Positions 57,259 to 64,000 of a stretch of DNA of 64,000 bases are shown here, in pieces. Each line of letters opens with the position of its first letter. Position 1 is the first letter of the stretch. Origin of the DNA: Hyphomicrobiaceae bacterium (GTDB taxonomy: Bacteria; Pseudomonadota; Alphaproteobacteria; Rhizobiales; Xanthobacteraceae); contig CANJBX010000010.1 in the NCBI GenBank assembly GCA_947472885.1, positions 1-64,000 on the forward strand, written 5' to 3'. The notes beneath the pieces were generated by a model that saw only the letters and a list, made by a program, of their open reading frames with translations, made no database searches and had not been told where the DNA came from. The translations under genes were made by a program, and so were the position numbers.

Positions 57259-58605
57259 TTAGTGCTGGGCGGGGGTTGGCTGCGCGCGGCCAATCGGGTT
57301 TCCAAAACGCAGGGTCATGACTTCGGCAAGCGGCTTCGACGAATGCGCGACCGTGCCGCCGGCGCGGATCATGTAGCTTTCCGGCTTGCCGGCGGCAGGA
57401 GGCTCCTGCCCCTTGTTCAACAATGCCTTGGTCTGTTCGAGGATCATGCGGCGAAACCGCACGATGCCGAGATCGGTCGGCCCGAGCATTTCGCGCGTGC
57501 GGTCCGCAATGAAGCCCTGGCTGTCCTGCACGCAGGCATCCTGCTCGGAGACGCCGGTGATGCCGGTAAAGCTGACATGCTTCTGCTCGTCGCGGTCGAT
57601 CAGGTAGTCGTTTTCACGATTGCGAATGGGTACGTAGTTCTTGTCCACATTGGCGTGAACCGTGTGGCCCTTGCTGAAACGCTCGCGCTCCATGTTGGTC
57701 AGCGGGCGCTCGGGATTCCAGGTGTAGGTGTAAATCCAGCACAGTTCGTCGTCGATCGGAACGAAGGTCTGGCCGTGATAGTTCTCGCCGGGGAACGTGC
57801 TTGGCGCGAGCGCGTGGCTCGGCATCATGAACTGGCTGAGACGCCAATAGAGATCGTCGTTGTCGGCGGTACGCGCCGCGCCCATCAGCAGGCCGGCTTC
57901 ATGTTCGGTGATCGAGAAGCGCGGCATGCCGTCATTTTTCATCCAGCGCACGCGATTCTTGTCGCCGCTCGCCGCGGCTTCCGACTGGTTCATGATCTTC
58001 ATGGCGCGATCGTCGTCATCGTCCTCGCCGACCGACATGTGCAGGAACGAGAAATGCGCGGTGTCGAGCGCGCCTTCGCAGGCCTGCGCCCAGTTGCACT
58101 GCTGGAGTTTCTTGGAAACGAAGGTGTTGGCGCGCGGCAGCTTCATGAATTCGAATTCCGGCAGCGGCGGCATGTGTTCCGCCGGTCCCATGTAGGCCCA
58201 GACGTAACCGCCGGCTTCCTGCGTCGGATAGGACTTCAGCCTGGCTTCGCCGCGCAGCTTTTCGTAGGCCTCGTTCTTGGGCACCGTCGGCATTTCGAGG
58301 CAGCGGCCCTGGAAGTCGTATTTCCAGCCATGGAAGGCACAACGGATGCCGTTTTGTTCGTTTCGGCCCCAGAACAGGTTGGCGCCGCGATGCGCGCAAT
58401 GCGGCTCGATCAGGCCGACGCGATTGCTGGTGTCGCGAAACGCCAGCAGCTTCTCGCCCATGACCTGCAGGCGCACCGGCGGACAATCCGGCTGCGGCAG
58501 TTCTTCCGAGAGCAGCACGGGAAGCCAGAACCGCCGGAACAATTGGCCCATTCCGGTCAAGGGTCCGGTCCGCGTCAGCAGTTCATTGTCTTCAGCGCGC
58601 AGCAT
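57259..58605 (-). CDS. Rieske non-heme iron oxygenase, alpha subunit (phthalate-dioxygenase type)
   Basis: A 448-residue ring-hydroxylating oxygenase. The Rieske [2Fe-2S] ligands are C70/H72 and C89/H92 (CAHRGANLFW and CAFHGWKYD). The catalytic iron site is the DTAHFSFLH motif. The length and absence of a beta-subunit-type partner suit the phthalate 4,5-dioxygenase/vanillate demethylase class. It needs a reductase, which is not among the adjacent genes; the Rieske protein at 62870 might supply electrons. Second gene of the leftward operon. Confidence 0.9.
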   Translation of the reverse strand: MLRAEDNELLTRTGPLTGMGQLFRRFWLPVLLSEELPQPDCPPVRLQVMGEKLLAFRDTSNRVGLIEPHCAHRGANLFWGRNEQNGIRCAFHGWKYDFQGRCLEMPTVPKNEAYEKLRGEARLKSYPTQEAGGYVWAYMGPAEHMPPLPEFEFMKLPRANTFVSKKLQQCNWAQACEGALDTAHFSFLHMSVGEDDDDDRAMKIMNQSEAAASGDKNRVRWMKNDGMPRFSITEHEAGLLMGAARTADNDDLYWRLSQFMMPSHALAPSTFPGENYHGQTFVPIDDELCWIYTYTWNPERPLTNMERERFSKGHTVHANVDKNYVPIRNRENDYLIDRDEQKHVSFTGITGVSEQDACVQDSQGFIADRTREMLGPTDLGIVRFRRMILEQTKALLNKGQEPPAAGKPESYMIRAGGTVAHSSKPLAEVMTLRFGNPIGRAQPTPAQH

Positions 58606-58620
58606 GGTCGCACCTGTTGG

Positions 58621-59391
58621 TCAGTGAGTTGAAGCTTCATCGCCGCCCATGGCGGCGGCAATTTCCTGATGCAGCTCGCGCACGCGTGCCGGATCGGCGC
58701 GATCCGCCGCGGTCGGCCGCACTTCCAGCATCACCCGCGCCGGGATATCGAGCACCAGAATGCGATCGGCCATCTCGATGGCGTCGTCGATACGGTGGGT
58801 GATCAGGAGGCACGTCTTGCCGAGCGTGCGGACCAGTTCGGAGACGTCGCGGCGCAGCGACTTCGACGTGACGTGATCGAGCTGGCTGAAGGATTCGTCG
58901 AGCAGCAGGATCTGCGGATCGACCGCAAGCGCACGCGCCAGCGAAACACGCTGTCGCATGCCGCCGGACAATTCATGCGGGTGCTTGTCGCCGGCGCCCG
59001 CCATCTTCACGCGGTCGAGCCACTCGGCGGCGCGGCGCCTGGAAGCGACCTTGTCGACGCCCAGAATCTGCAGGCCAAGCTCGATATTCTCCGAGGTCGT
59101 GCGCCACGGCAGCAGGCGGTCGGTCTGGAAACTGACGGCGAGCTTGCCACGCAGCTTGTCGAACTCGGCATGCGGATCGAAACCGGCCACGCGCACGGTC
59201 CCTGAAGACGGGGGAATGGTGCCCATAATGAGGTTCATCGCCGTACTCTTGCCGGCACCCGTGCGGCCGAGCAGCGCGACAATCTCGCCATTGCCGACGG
59301 TAAACGACAGGTCGCGCACAGCCGCGGCATCGCCAAACTTGCGCGTCACGTTCACCAGTTCGATTTCGGCGGAACCTGTCCCGGCCGACAT
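58621..59391 (-). CDS. ABC transporter ATP-binding protein (SsuB/TauB type)
   Basis: A 256-residue ATPase with Walker A LLGRTGAGKSTAMN, signature [15 protein letters not shown], Walker B ILLLDESFSQLD and switch HR in LLITHRIDDAIEMADRI. GGGAGGCAAT precedes the ATG. Its partner permease and receptor are encoded on the other side of the IclR gene, on the other strand. The family takes up sulfonates, nitrate, taurine or aromatic acids. Here the neighbours suggest an aromatic acid. Confidence 0.9.
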   Translation of the reverse strand: MSAGTGSAEIELVNVTRKFGDAAAVRDLSFTVGNGEIVALLGRTGAGKSTAMNLIMGTIPPSSGTVRVAGFDPHAEFDKLRGKLAVSFQTDRLLPWRTTSENIELGLQILGVDKVASRRRAAEWLDRVKMAGAGDKHPHELSGGMRQRVSLARALAVDPQILLLDESFSQLDHVTSKSLRRDVSELVRTLGKTCLLITHRIDDAIEMADRILVLDIPARVMLEVRPTAADRADPARVRELHQEIAAAMGGDEASTH

Positions 59392-59499
59392 ATTGCCTCC
59401 CGCATTCTCGCTGTTGCATCGACGGAAACCCTGAAAGGGCGCCGCCCGCGCGCGAATTACCTTCCAGACTGCGCGCAGGCGGCGCGCCCGGCAAGGTGT

Positions 59500-59517
59500 G
59501 TTTCGATATTCTGAATA
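59500..59517. promoter_or_regulatory. Candidate IclR operator, copy 1 (upstream of ABC ATPase operon)
   Basis: GTTTCGATATTCTGAATA on the plus strand has a palindromic core ATATTC-T-GAATAT at 59506-59518. It matches, inverted, the copy at 60408-60425, and similarity runs on for about 14 more bases (TTTTG-TAT). It stands 109 bases upstream of the leftward ABC ATPase start. Confidence 0.65.
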
Positions 59518-59541
59518 TGATTTTGTTATGCGAAGCCGGGG

Positions 59542-60360
59542 TCAGAGCGCCGCGAGGCTGCGCACCATGGCCGCGAGCTTCGGCCCGATATCGTTCCGGA
59601 TCTGCGCCGGCTTCACCAGCAGCGACTGCATGGCGCAGTTGAACACCACAATTTCGCCGGTCGAGAGGAGCCGCAGCGGAACGCCCACCGCATGCACATC
59701 GCGCCGCAGATCGCCCCACGACATGCAGAAGCCGAGCTTCTCAAAATCGGCGAGACTCTGGAGTACCTTCTGGTGGTGCCGCTCCCACATCTCCGGCGTC
59801 TTCATGCGAATCTCATTGAATATCGACTTGCGATCCTCCGGCGCGCAGGCAGCGAGGTAGGCGCGGCCGATGGCCGTCGCCATGATCGGGTGCGACAGAC
59901 CGATGTCGGACAGTTGCCGCGAATACATCGAGCTTGAGCGGCTTGTCTCCACATAGACGATGTTGAGCCGGTCGCGGACGCCCAATGAAACCGAGCCGCC
60001 GGCGTAATCGGCAAACTCCTTCATCGGCGCGCGGGCAATTTGCCGCAGCGTGATCGTCGCCAGCAAAGGGTGCGCCAGCGCCACCACCGCCGGACCCAAT
60101 TGATACTTGGAAGAAATATGGTCGGCCTTGAGATAGCCGAGACGCGACAGCGTATAGGTGAAGCGCGAAATGGTCGGTTTTGGCAGGCCCGTCAGCGCGG
60201 CGAGGTCCTTGTTGCCCAGAACCGCAGCTTCCGGCGTGAAACAGCGCAGGATTTCCAGCCCGCGCGCGAGCGTGGTTGCGAATTGCTTGTCGCCCTCGAA
60301 CTCCGCGAAACTGTCCAGGACGCGGCTGGTCCGCGCGGCTTTCGGCTTTGGCTTGCGCAT
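59542..60360 (-). CDS. IclR-family transcriptional regulator
   Basis: A 272-residue regulator from the ATG at 60360 (MRKPKPKAARTSRV), preferred to an upstream start at 60402 because of the GGGAG near it. An N-terminal winged helix (TTLARGLEILRCFTPEAAVLGNKDLAALTGLPKPTISRFTYTLSRLGYL) is followed by an effector domain (SRQLSDIGLSHPIMATAIGRAYLAA, with MSWGDLRRDVHAVGVPL). It lies between the two halves of the transporter and catabolic genes. Paired 18-bp elements on both sides of it are the likely operators. Confidence 0.9.
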   Translation of the reverse strand: MRKPKPKAARTSRVLDSFAEFEGDKQFATTLARGLEILRCFTPEAAVLGNKDLAALTGLPKPTISRFTYTLSRLGYLKADHISSKYQLGPAVVALAHPLLATITLRQIARAPMKEFADYAGGSVSLGVRDRLNIVYVETSRSSSMYSRQLSDIGLSHPIMATAIGRAYLAACAPEDRKSIFNEIRMKTPEMWERHHQKVLQSLADFEKLGFCMSWGDLRRDVHAVGVPLRLLSTGEIVVFNCAMQSLLVKPAQIRNDIGPKLAAMVRSLAAL

Positions 60361-60407
60361 ATTTCGGCATCTCCCTGCCACGGGCGTACCATAGGATAGC
60401 AAAACTG

Positions 60408-60425
60408 TATTCAGAATATCGAAAC
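60408..60425. promoter_or_regulatory. Candidate IclR operator, copy 2 (upstream of IclR and ABC permease)
   Basis: TATTCAGAATATCGAAAC is the reverse complement of the copy at 59500-59517 over all 18 bases. It lies 48 bases before the IclR start and 119 bases before the rightward permease start, so it can serve both. Confidence 0.65.
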
Positions 60426-60543
60426 TGCGGTTGGTATTTGCAGGAAGATGGCGCAGGTTTGGCGATCACGACTGACGGGTGCGGCCACCGGGAAGTAAAT
60501 CCCGCGATGACCGCGTAAAAACCCGCTTTAATCGAGGGTGAGG

Positions 60544-61389
60544 ATGACGGCCAATACCGACGAGCCGCGGAAAACAGGTCCGCTGTTGACCGTCCCGGCA
60601 CCGGGACGTGCCAAGGCGGCGGACGACCGCGCGCCGTGGCAGATGAGCGACCATTTCGCCACCGCTATCGTCGTCGGCATCATCGTCATTGCGATGCAGA
60701 TCTCATCGTATTTCGTACCCGCCTACATCATGCCGTCGCCCGTCGCCGTGGTGAAGTCGCTGGCTGACAGCCTCGTCACCGACTATGCGCAAATCCTGAT
60801 CACGATGCTGCGGCTCGTCATCAGCCTGATGATCGCGATAGCCTTCGGCACCGCCATCGGAATCATTACCGGCACGATCGCTTCCGTTCGGCCCTATCTG
60901 CGCGCGCTGGTGTTCATCGACACCGGCATCCCGGCGCTGTCCTGGATGCTGATGGCCGTGTTCTGGTTCAAGGACCCGGAAGTCCGGATGTTCTTCATCC
61001 TGTTCGTCATCATCGTGCCGATCTACGCGCTCAACATTCACGACGGCATCCGCGCGATGTCGAAGGACTGGCTGGAGATGTGCGAGAGCTTCCGGCCGAC
61101 ACGACTGCAGGTGCTGCGCTATCTCATCATCCCGCACATCATTCCGTATGTGTTGATGACCACCAAATCGACGGTGGGTTACGCTACCCGCATGCTGATC
61201 TTCGCCGAACTGATCGGCTCCTCGCTCGGCATCGGTGCGCGCATGGGTCTGGCGCAGGCGACATTCCACATGGATTCAGTGATCGCGTGGACTGTGCTGC
61301 TCGTCGTCATCAACATGCTGGCGCAGGGTTCCGTCGGACTGGTCGAACGCTATCTATTGCGCTGGCGCGACGAAGCCGCGGTGCGCTGA
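60544..61389 (+). CDS. ABC transporter permease (SsuC/TauC type)
   Basis: A 281-residue inner-membrane protein with about six helices. The coupling loop reads WLEMCESFRPTRLQVLRYLIIPHIIP (EAA-type), and the N-terminal part YIMPSPVAVVKSLADSLVTDYAQIL is typical of the taurine/sulfonate class. The ATG at 60544 follows GAGGGTGAGG; a GTG two codons earlier is possible. It pairs with the ATPase at 58621 and the receptor encoded directly downstream. Confidence 0.9.
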   Translation: MTANTDEPRKTGPLLTVPAPGRAKAADDRAPWQMSDHFATAIVVGIIVIAMQISSYFVPAYIMPSPVAVVKSLADSLVTDYAQILITMLRLVISLMIAIAFGTAIGIITGTIASVRPYLRALVFIDTGIPALSWMLMAVFWFKDPEVRMFFILFVIIVPIYALNIHDGIRAMSKDWLEMCESFRPTRLQVLRYLIIPHIIPYVLMTTKSTVGYATRMLIFAELIGSSLGIGARMGLAQATFHMDSVIAWTVLLVVINMLAQGSVGLVERYLLRWRDEAAVR

Positions 61390-61427
61390 ACGAAACGCTC
61401 AAACTAAAACCTGGAGGGAAGAACGCC

Positions 61428-62423
61428 ATGAACAAGATCATCACCCGCCGCAGCGCACTCATCGGAACCGGCGCACTCGCCACTACCGCCCTCATCGCCA
61501 AGCCCGCCATCCTGCGCGGACAGGCGGCGATGCCCCGCGTCAGCTACGTGACGCTCGCCACGGGCTTCAACGTCATTCTCAATGAATACATGGCGGCCAA
61601 GCGCTTCGACCTGAAGCATGGCGTGAATATTGAAGTCATCAATTCCTACGTCTCGGTGACGAACTACTACAATGACTTCACCGCAGGAACGTTCGAGATC
61701 GGCATCGGCGCCTGGGACACCTGGGCGTCGCGCTACCTCGCCGGCGTGCCGCTGAAGGTCGTCTCAACCGTCACCGACTACGACATGCTCTACATCGTCG
61801 CGATGCAGGGCGGACCGAAGACGGTCGAAGACCTGCGCGGCAAGACGCTGTCGGCGACGCTGTCGTCCGGGGCTTACCGCGTAACAAAGCATGCTTTGTC
61901 GGCATTCCATAAAATGGAAGCGGACAAGGACTACAAGATACAGAACACCGAAAGCCCGGCTGGCGCCGTCGCCATGGTTCTCGGCGGCAGCGCGGAAGGC
62001 GGCCTGACCTGGGAGCCGAACGTCAGTGTCGGCCTTGAACGCGAACCCAAGCTTCAGACGATCTTCAACGTCGGGCAGGACATCCAGAAGAACGCCGGCA
62101 TCCTGCTGCCGTACTTCGCGATTGCATTGCGCGACGAAGCCGAGAAACGCCACCCCGGCGTTTCCAAGCTGGTTTCCGCCGCCTTCAACGATTGCATTCG
62201 CGGGGTGATGGAAAATCCGGAAGAAGCCGCAAAACTTTCCGCCGCCAAGATGAAGGTGTCGGAAGCAGCATTGCTGTCGGCATTCACCAGCAAGCGTCTG
62301 GTGTTCCGCCCGGCCTCCATGACCGATCCGGTCGGCCGCGAGAAGCTGATGAAGGCGGCCGAATACATGACCAGGAACGGCATGCTCGACAAGACCGTTC
62401 CTGCAGGCTTCATCGCCTCGTAG
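61428..62423 (+). CDS. ABC transporter substrate-binding protein (SsuA/TauA/NMT1-like)
   Basis: A 331-residue periplasmic receptor beginning at the ATG at 61428, with GGAGGGAAG upstream. A twin-arginine-like leader (ITRRSALIGTGALATTALIA) precedes RVSYVTLATGFNVILNEYMAAKRFD, YNDFTAGTFEIGIGAWDTWASRYLAGVP and KTVEDLRGKTLSATLSSGAY. It belongs to the NMT1/OMP_decarboxylase-like solute-binding group. The ligand is likely the aromatic or sulfonated substrate of the Rieske oxygenase, by context only. Confidence 0.88.
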   Translation: MNKIITRRSALIGTGALATTALIAKPAILRGQAAMPRVSYVTLATGFNVILNEYMAAKRFDLKHGVNIEVINSYVSVTNYYNDFTAGTFEIGIGAWDTWASRYLAGVPLKVVSTVTDYDMLYIVAMQGGPKTVEDLRGKTLSATLSSGAYRVTKHALSAFHKMEADKDYKIQNTESPAGAVAMVLGGSAEGGLTWEPNVSVGLEREPKLQTIFNVGQDIQKNAGILLPYFAIALRDEAEKRHPGVSKLVSAAFNDCIRGVMENPEEAAKLSAAKMKVSEAALLSAFTSKRLVFRPASMTDPVGREKLMKAAEYMTRNGMLDKTVPAGFIAS

Positions 62424-62436
62424 ACAAGCAGCTCGC

Positions 62437-62772
62437 CTACTTCGGCGTCACCTGCTTTTCAGGCGGCGGGACCATGATGGCGTCGCCAGTTGCCGGCGGC
62501 GTGACGTAAATGCCGGAGTCCGCCTGCGCAGGTGGCTTGATGACGCCATCGGTGCGATCCAGCCGCTCGCTGAGGTTCTCGCCCTTCCGCTGTGCTTCCT
62601 TCGATTGTGAATCGAATTGCGACGGTGCGTTCTGCATGGGCGCCGGCGCGTTCGCTCCGGGCGGATTAGCAGGCGCACGCTGCGCCTGCACAACAGCCGC
62701 CATGGGCCAACCGCAAACGCCAGCCACCAGCAGCATTGTCAGCAACGTTTTTTTGGGTGTGATCGCAGTCAT
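62437..62772 (-). CDS. Small exported proline/alanine-rich protein of unknown function
   Basis: A 111-residue protein from the ATG at 62772, with GGGAG six bases upstream. A signal peptide (KTLLTMLLVAGVCGWPMAAVVQAQ) is followed by a low-complexity region rich in P, A, N and Q and ending YVTPPATGDAIMVPPPEKQVTPK. No domain is recognised. It is convergent with the receptor gene and probably unrelated to the transporter. Confidence 0.65.
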   Translation of the reverse strand: MTAITPKKTLLTMLLVAGVCGWPMAAVVQAQRAPANPPGANAPAPMQNAPSQFDSQSKEAQRKGENLSERLDRTDGVIKPPAQADSGIYVTPPATGDAIMVPPPEKQVTPK

Positions 62773-62869
62773 GGGGCGCTCCCTCTTCATTCACCGGAGG
62801 AAACGCGGGGTACGTCATAAGGGTTCCGCGTCGAGGTGACGCGGCGGGTAACAACGCACCGGCGCGATA

Positions 62870-63247
62870 TTACGCCTTGGGCGTCACCGACACATAGACC
62901 GCGCCATCCAGTACCTTCACGGGGATACGGCGCAACCGGACCCTGGAATCCATTGGGTGCATGCCGGTGCGGATATCGAACTCGAAGCCATGCCACGGGC
63001 AAACGACATTCATTTGCGTTTTTGAGAAGACGCGGCCGTTACTGGTGCCATCCCGCTGAATATCCTCGGTCGCCAGCGGCAATATCTTGCCCTGACACAC
63101 CGGCCCTTCAAGATGCGGACACTTGTTTTCATAGGCGAAGAATTCGTCGCCAAGCCGGAATATCCCGACCTCGATTCCCGCCACTTCCACGACCTTGCGG
63201 CCGGGGTTTTCGAACGCTGCAAGTTCGCTCACGCGGACATCGGGCAT
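62870..63247 (-). CDS. Rieske [2Fe-2S] ferredoxin-like protein
   Basis: A 125-residue Rieske protein from the ATG at 63247 (GGGGGA seven bases upstream), four bases after the preceding stop; an ATG at 63283 would overlap that gene by 32 bases. Cluster ligands are C43/H45 (CPHLEGPV) and C83/H86 (CPWHGFEF). It can pass electrons to a Rieske oxygenase such as that at 57259, or be the iron-sulfur part of another oxygenase upstream, outside the window. It ends a leftward operon. Confidence 0.88.
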   Translation of the reverse strand: MPDVRVSELAAFENPGRKVVEVAGIEVGIFRLGDEFFAYENKCPHLEGPVCQGKILPLATEDIQRDGTSNGRVFSKTQMNVVCPWHGFEFDIRTGMHPMDSRVRLRRIPVKVLDGAVYVSVTPKA

Positions 63248-63251
63248 ACGG

Positions 63252-63542
63252 TCATCCCCCACGATGATTGCGTGGCCGTCCATGCCACATGGAAAGATCG
63301 AACAGGTTGATATCGACCGCGCGGATCATCTCGCTCGCCGTAATCGCCACATCGGTCGCGGTGACTTCGCCGGCCTGCAACGGCACCGGATACTGATCGC
63401 GTGCTTCTGCGCGCGCGGCATAAAGCCGGACGGCGAGGGTCATGACTTGCGCCAGATCTTCGTCCGAAAGCTGCCCTGCCTCCGGCTGCAACAAGTCCTG
63501 CTGCGCAAGCCTTGCGAAATCAGCGATGCAGGCGAACGCCAT
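63252..63542 (-). CDS. Small protein of unknown function in Rieske/amidohydrolase operon
   Basis: A 96-residue, largely helical acidic protein. Its ATG at 63542 overlaps the stop of the amidohydrolase gene (TGATG), and its stop lies four bases before the Rieske start. Segments such as LSDEDLAQVMTLAVRLYAARAE and VAITASEMIRAVDINLFDLSMWH show amphipathic helices. I recognise no domain. Tight coupling on both sides suggests a role with the two enzymes, perhaps as a small accessory subunit. That is inference. Confidence 0.65.
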   Translation of the reverse strand: MAFACIADFARLAQQDLLQPEAGQLSDEDLAQVMTLAVRLYAARAEARDQYPVPLQAGEVTATDVAITASEMIRAVDINLFDLSMWHGRPRNHRGG

Positions 63543-64000
63543 CACGATGCCGCCTGCCGTTGACGCGCCAGCACTTCGGCAGCGCGCGGCCGCAGGCGCT
63601 TGACCGGCAGCCCAAAGGCGCGGGCGGCATTCAAGCCCAGAATGTTCCGCTTGGCCTTGTCGCTGAGGAATGGCAACGACGTGATCGCACTTGGCGGATC
63701 GAAATCCCAGTGCGGCCAATCGGATGAGAACATCAGCTGCGTCTCGGCGTTGATCTTCTTCATGGTCATCTCGAGCAATTCGAGATCGTTCCGCTCCAGT
63801 GGCTGGCTGGAGTAATACATCTCACGCATGTATTCGCTTGGCAGACGCTTGAGGCCCGGCGCCTCGCTTTGGCGCATCATGACTTCATGGTCGAGGCGCT
63901 GCATCAGGTACGGCACCCAGGCGAGACCGCTTTCAACCCATGCAATCTTCAGCCTGGGGTAACGCTCCGGCATCGCGTTGATGATCCAGTTCGTCATGTG
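63542..64000 (-). CDS. Amidohydrolase-family protein (ACMSD-like), C-terminal part, cut by window edge
   Basis: The last 151 or so residues of a metal-dependent hydrolase/decarboxylase of the amidohydrolase-2 (ACMSD, 5-carboxyvanillate decarboxylase) group. Present are the conserved PRLKIAWVESGLAWVPYLMQRLDHEV and LMFSSDWPHWDFDPPSAI, where the aspartate binds the metal. The N-terminal metal HxH motif lies beyond 64000. It heads the visible part of a leftward operon with the small protein and the Rieske gene. Non-oxidative decarboxylation or hydrolysis of an aromatic intermediate is likely. Confidence 0.85.
   Translation of the reverse strand, partial: HMTNWIINAMPERYPRLKIAWVESGLAWVPYLMQRLDHEVMMRQSEAPGLKRLPSEYMREMYYSSQPLERNDLELLEMTMKKINAETQLMFSSDWPHWDFDPPSAITSLPFLSDKAKRNILGLNAARAFGLPVKRLRPRAAEVLARQRQAAS

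Overview
The window is a GC-rich chromosome segment of an alphaproteobacterium, most likely a Hyphomicrobiales member near Bradyrhizobium, Afipia or Rhodopseudomonas. The pointers are the che gene order with cheD and a CheT/CheZ-like gene, the many TctC, IclR, LLM-flavin and Mo-hydroxylase catabolic genes, and the palindromic intergenic repeats. No rRNA, tRNA or CRISPR array was seen.

Left edge (1-2.0 kb): the first 16 codons of an IS256-type transposase and its probable terminal repeat. The element cuts a dCACHE-PAS-PAS c-di-GMP signalling gene just where its GGDEF domain would begin. 2.3-18.1 kb is a catabolic and transport block: FAH-family enzyme, two NtaA/DszA-like flavin monooxygenases, a third LLM enzyme, Ldh-type dehydrogenase, Baeyer-Villiger-type monooxygenase, TctC receptor, BKACE-type enzyme, an AhpD-like protein and a five-gene oligopeptide-type ABC importer.

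18.3-26.2 kb is a leftward chemotaxis operon: cheW, cheR, cheD, cheB, STAS-cheY fusion, cheA, cheY, a CheZ/CheT-like gene and a receiver protein. cheW has an in-frame amber codon and cheR a one-base frameshift, so the pathway is probably decaying, unless these are consensus errors. A frameshifted LuxR-type HTH remnant follows. 26.6-33.2 kb is one exported protein of 2186 residues made of 62 TPR units. A class A PBP (33.6-36.2 kb) and an exported protein of unknown role come next.

37.4-47.7 kb looks like an aerobic aryl-CoA (probably 2-aminobenzoyl-CoA) degradation cluster: aryl-CoA ligase, fused FAD hydroxylase/old yellow enzyme reductase, SDR, enoyl-CoA hydratase, acyl-CoA dehydrogenase, RidA, a second FAD monooxygenase, a cupin and a MarR regulator. 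AT-rich palindromes centred on AAGCTT lie in the divergent promoter and again, with one change, upstream of the cupin gene. They are the likely MarR operators.

47.7-51.4 kb holds a three-subunit molybdenum hydroxylase. 51.6-56.0 kb holds an RND pump (adaptor and permease, no outer-membrane channel). 56.0-64.0 kb holds a second aromatic-type catabolic locus around an IclR regulator: ABC ATPase, Rieske oxygenase, HpaI-type aldolase and NTF2-like protein to the left; ABC permease and substrate-binding protein to the right. A nearly identical 18-bp element stands in the same orientation upstream of both divergent operons. Rieske ferredoxin-like and amidohydrolase genes close the window.
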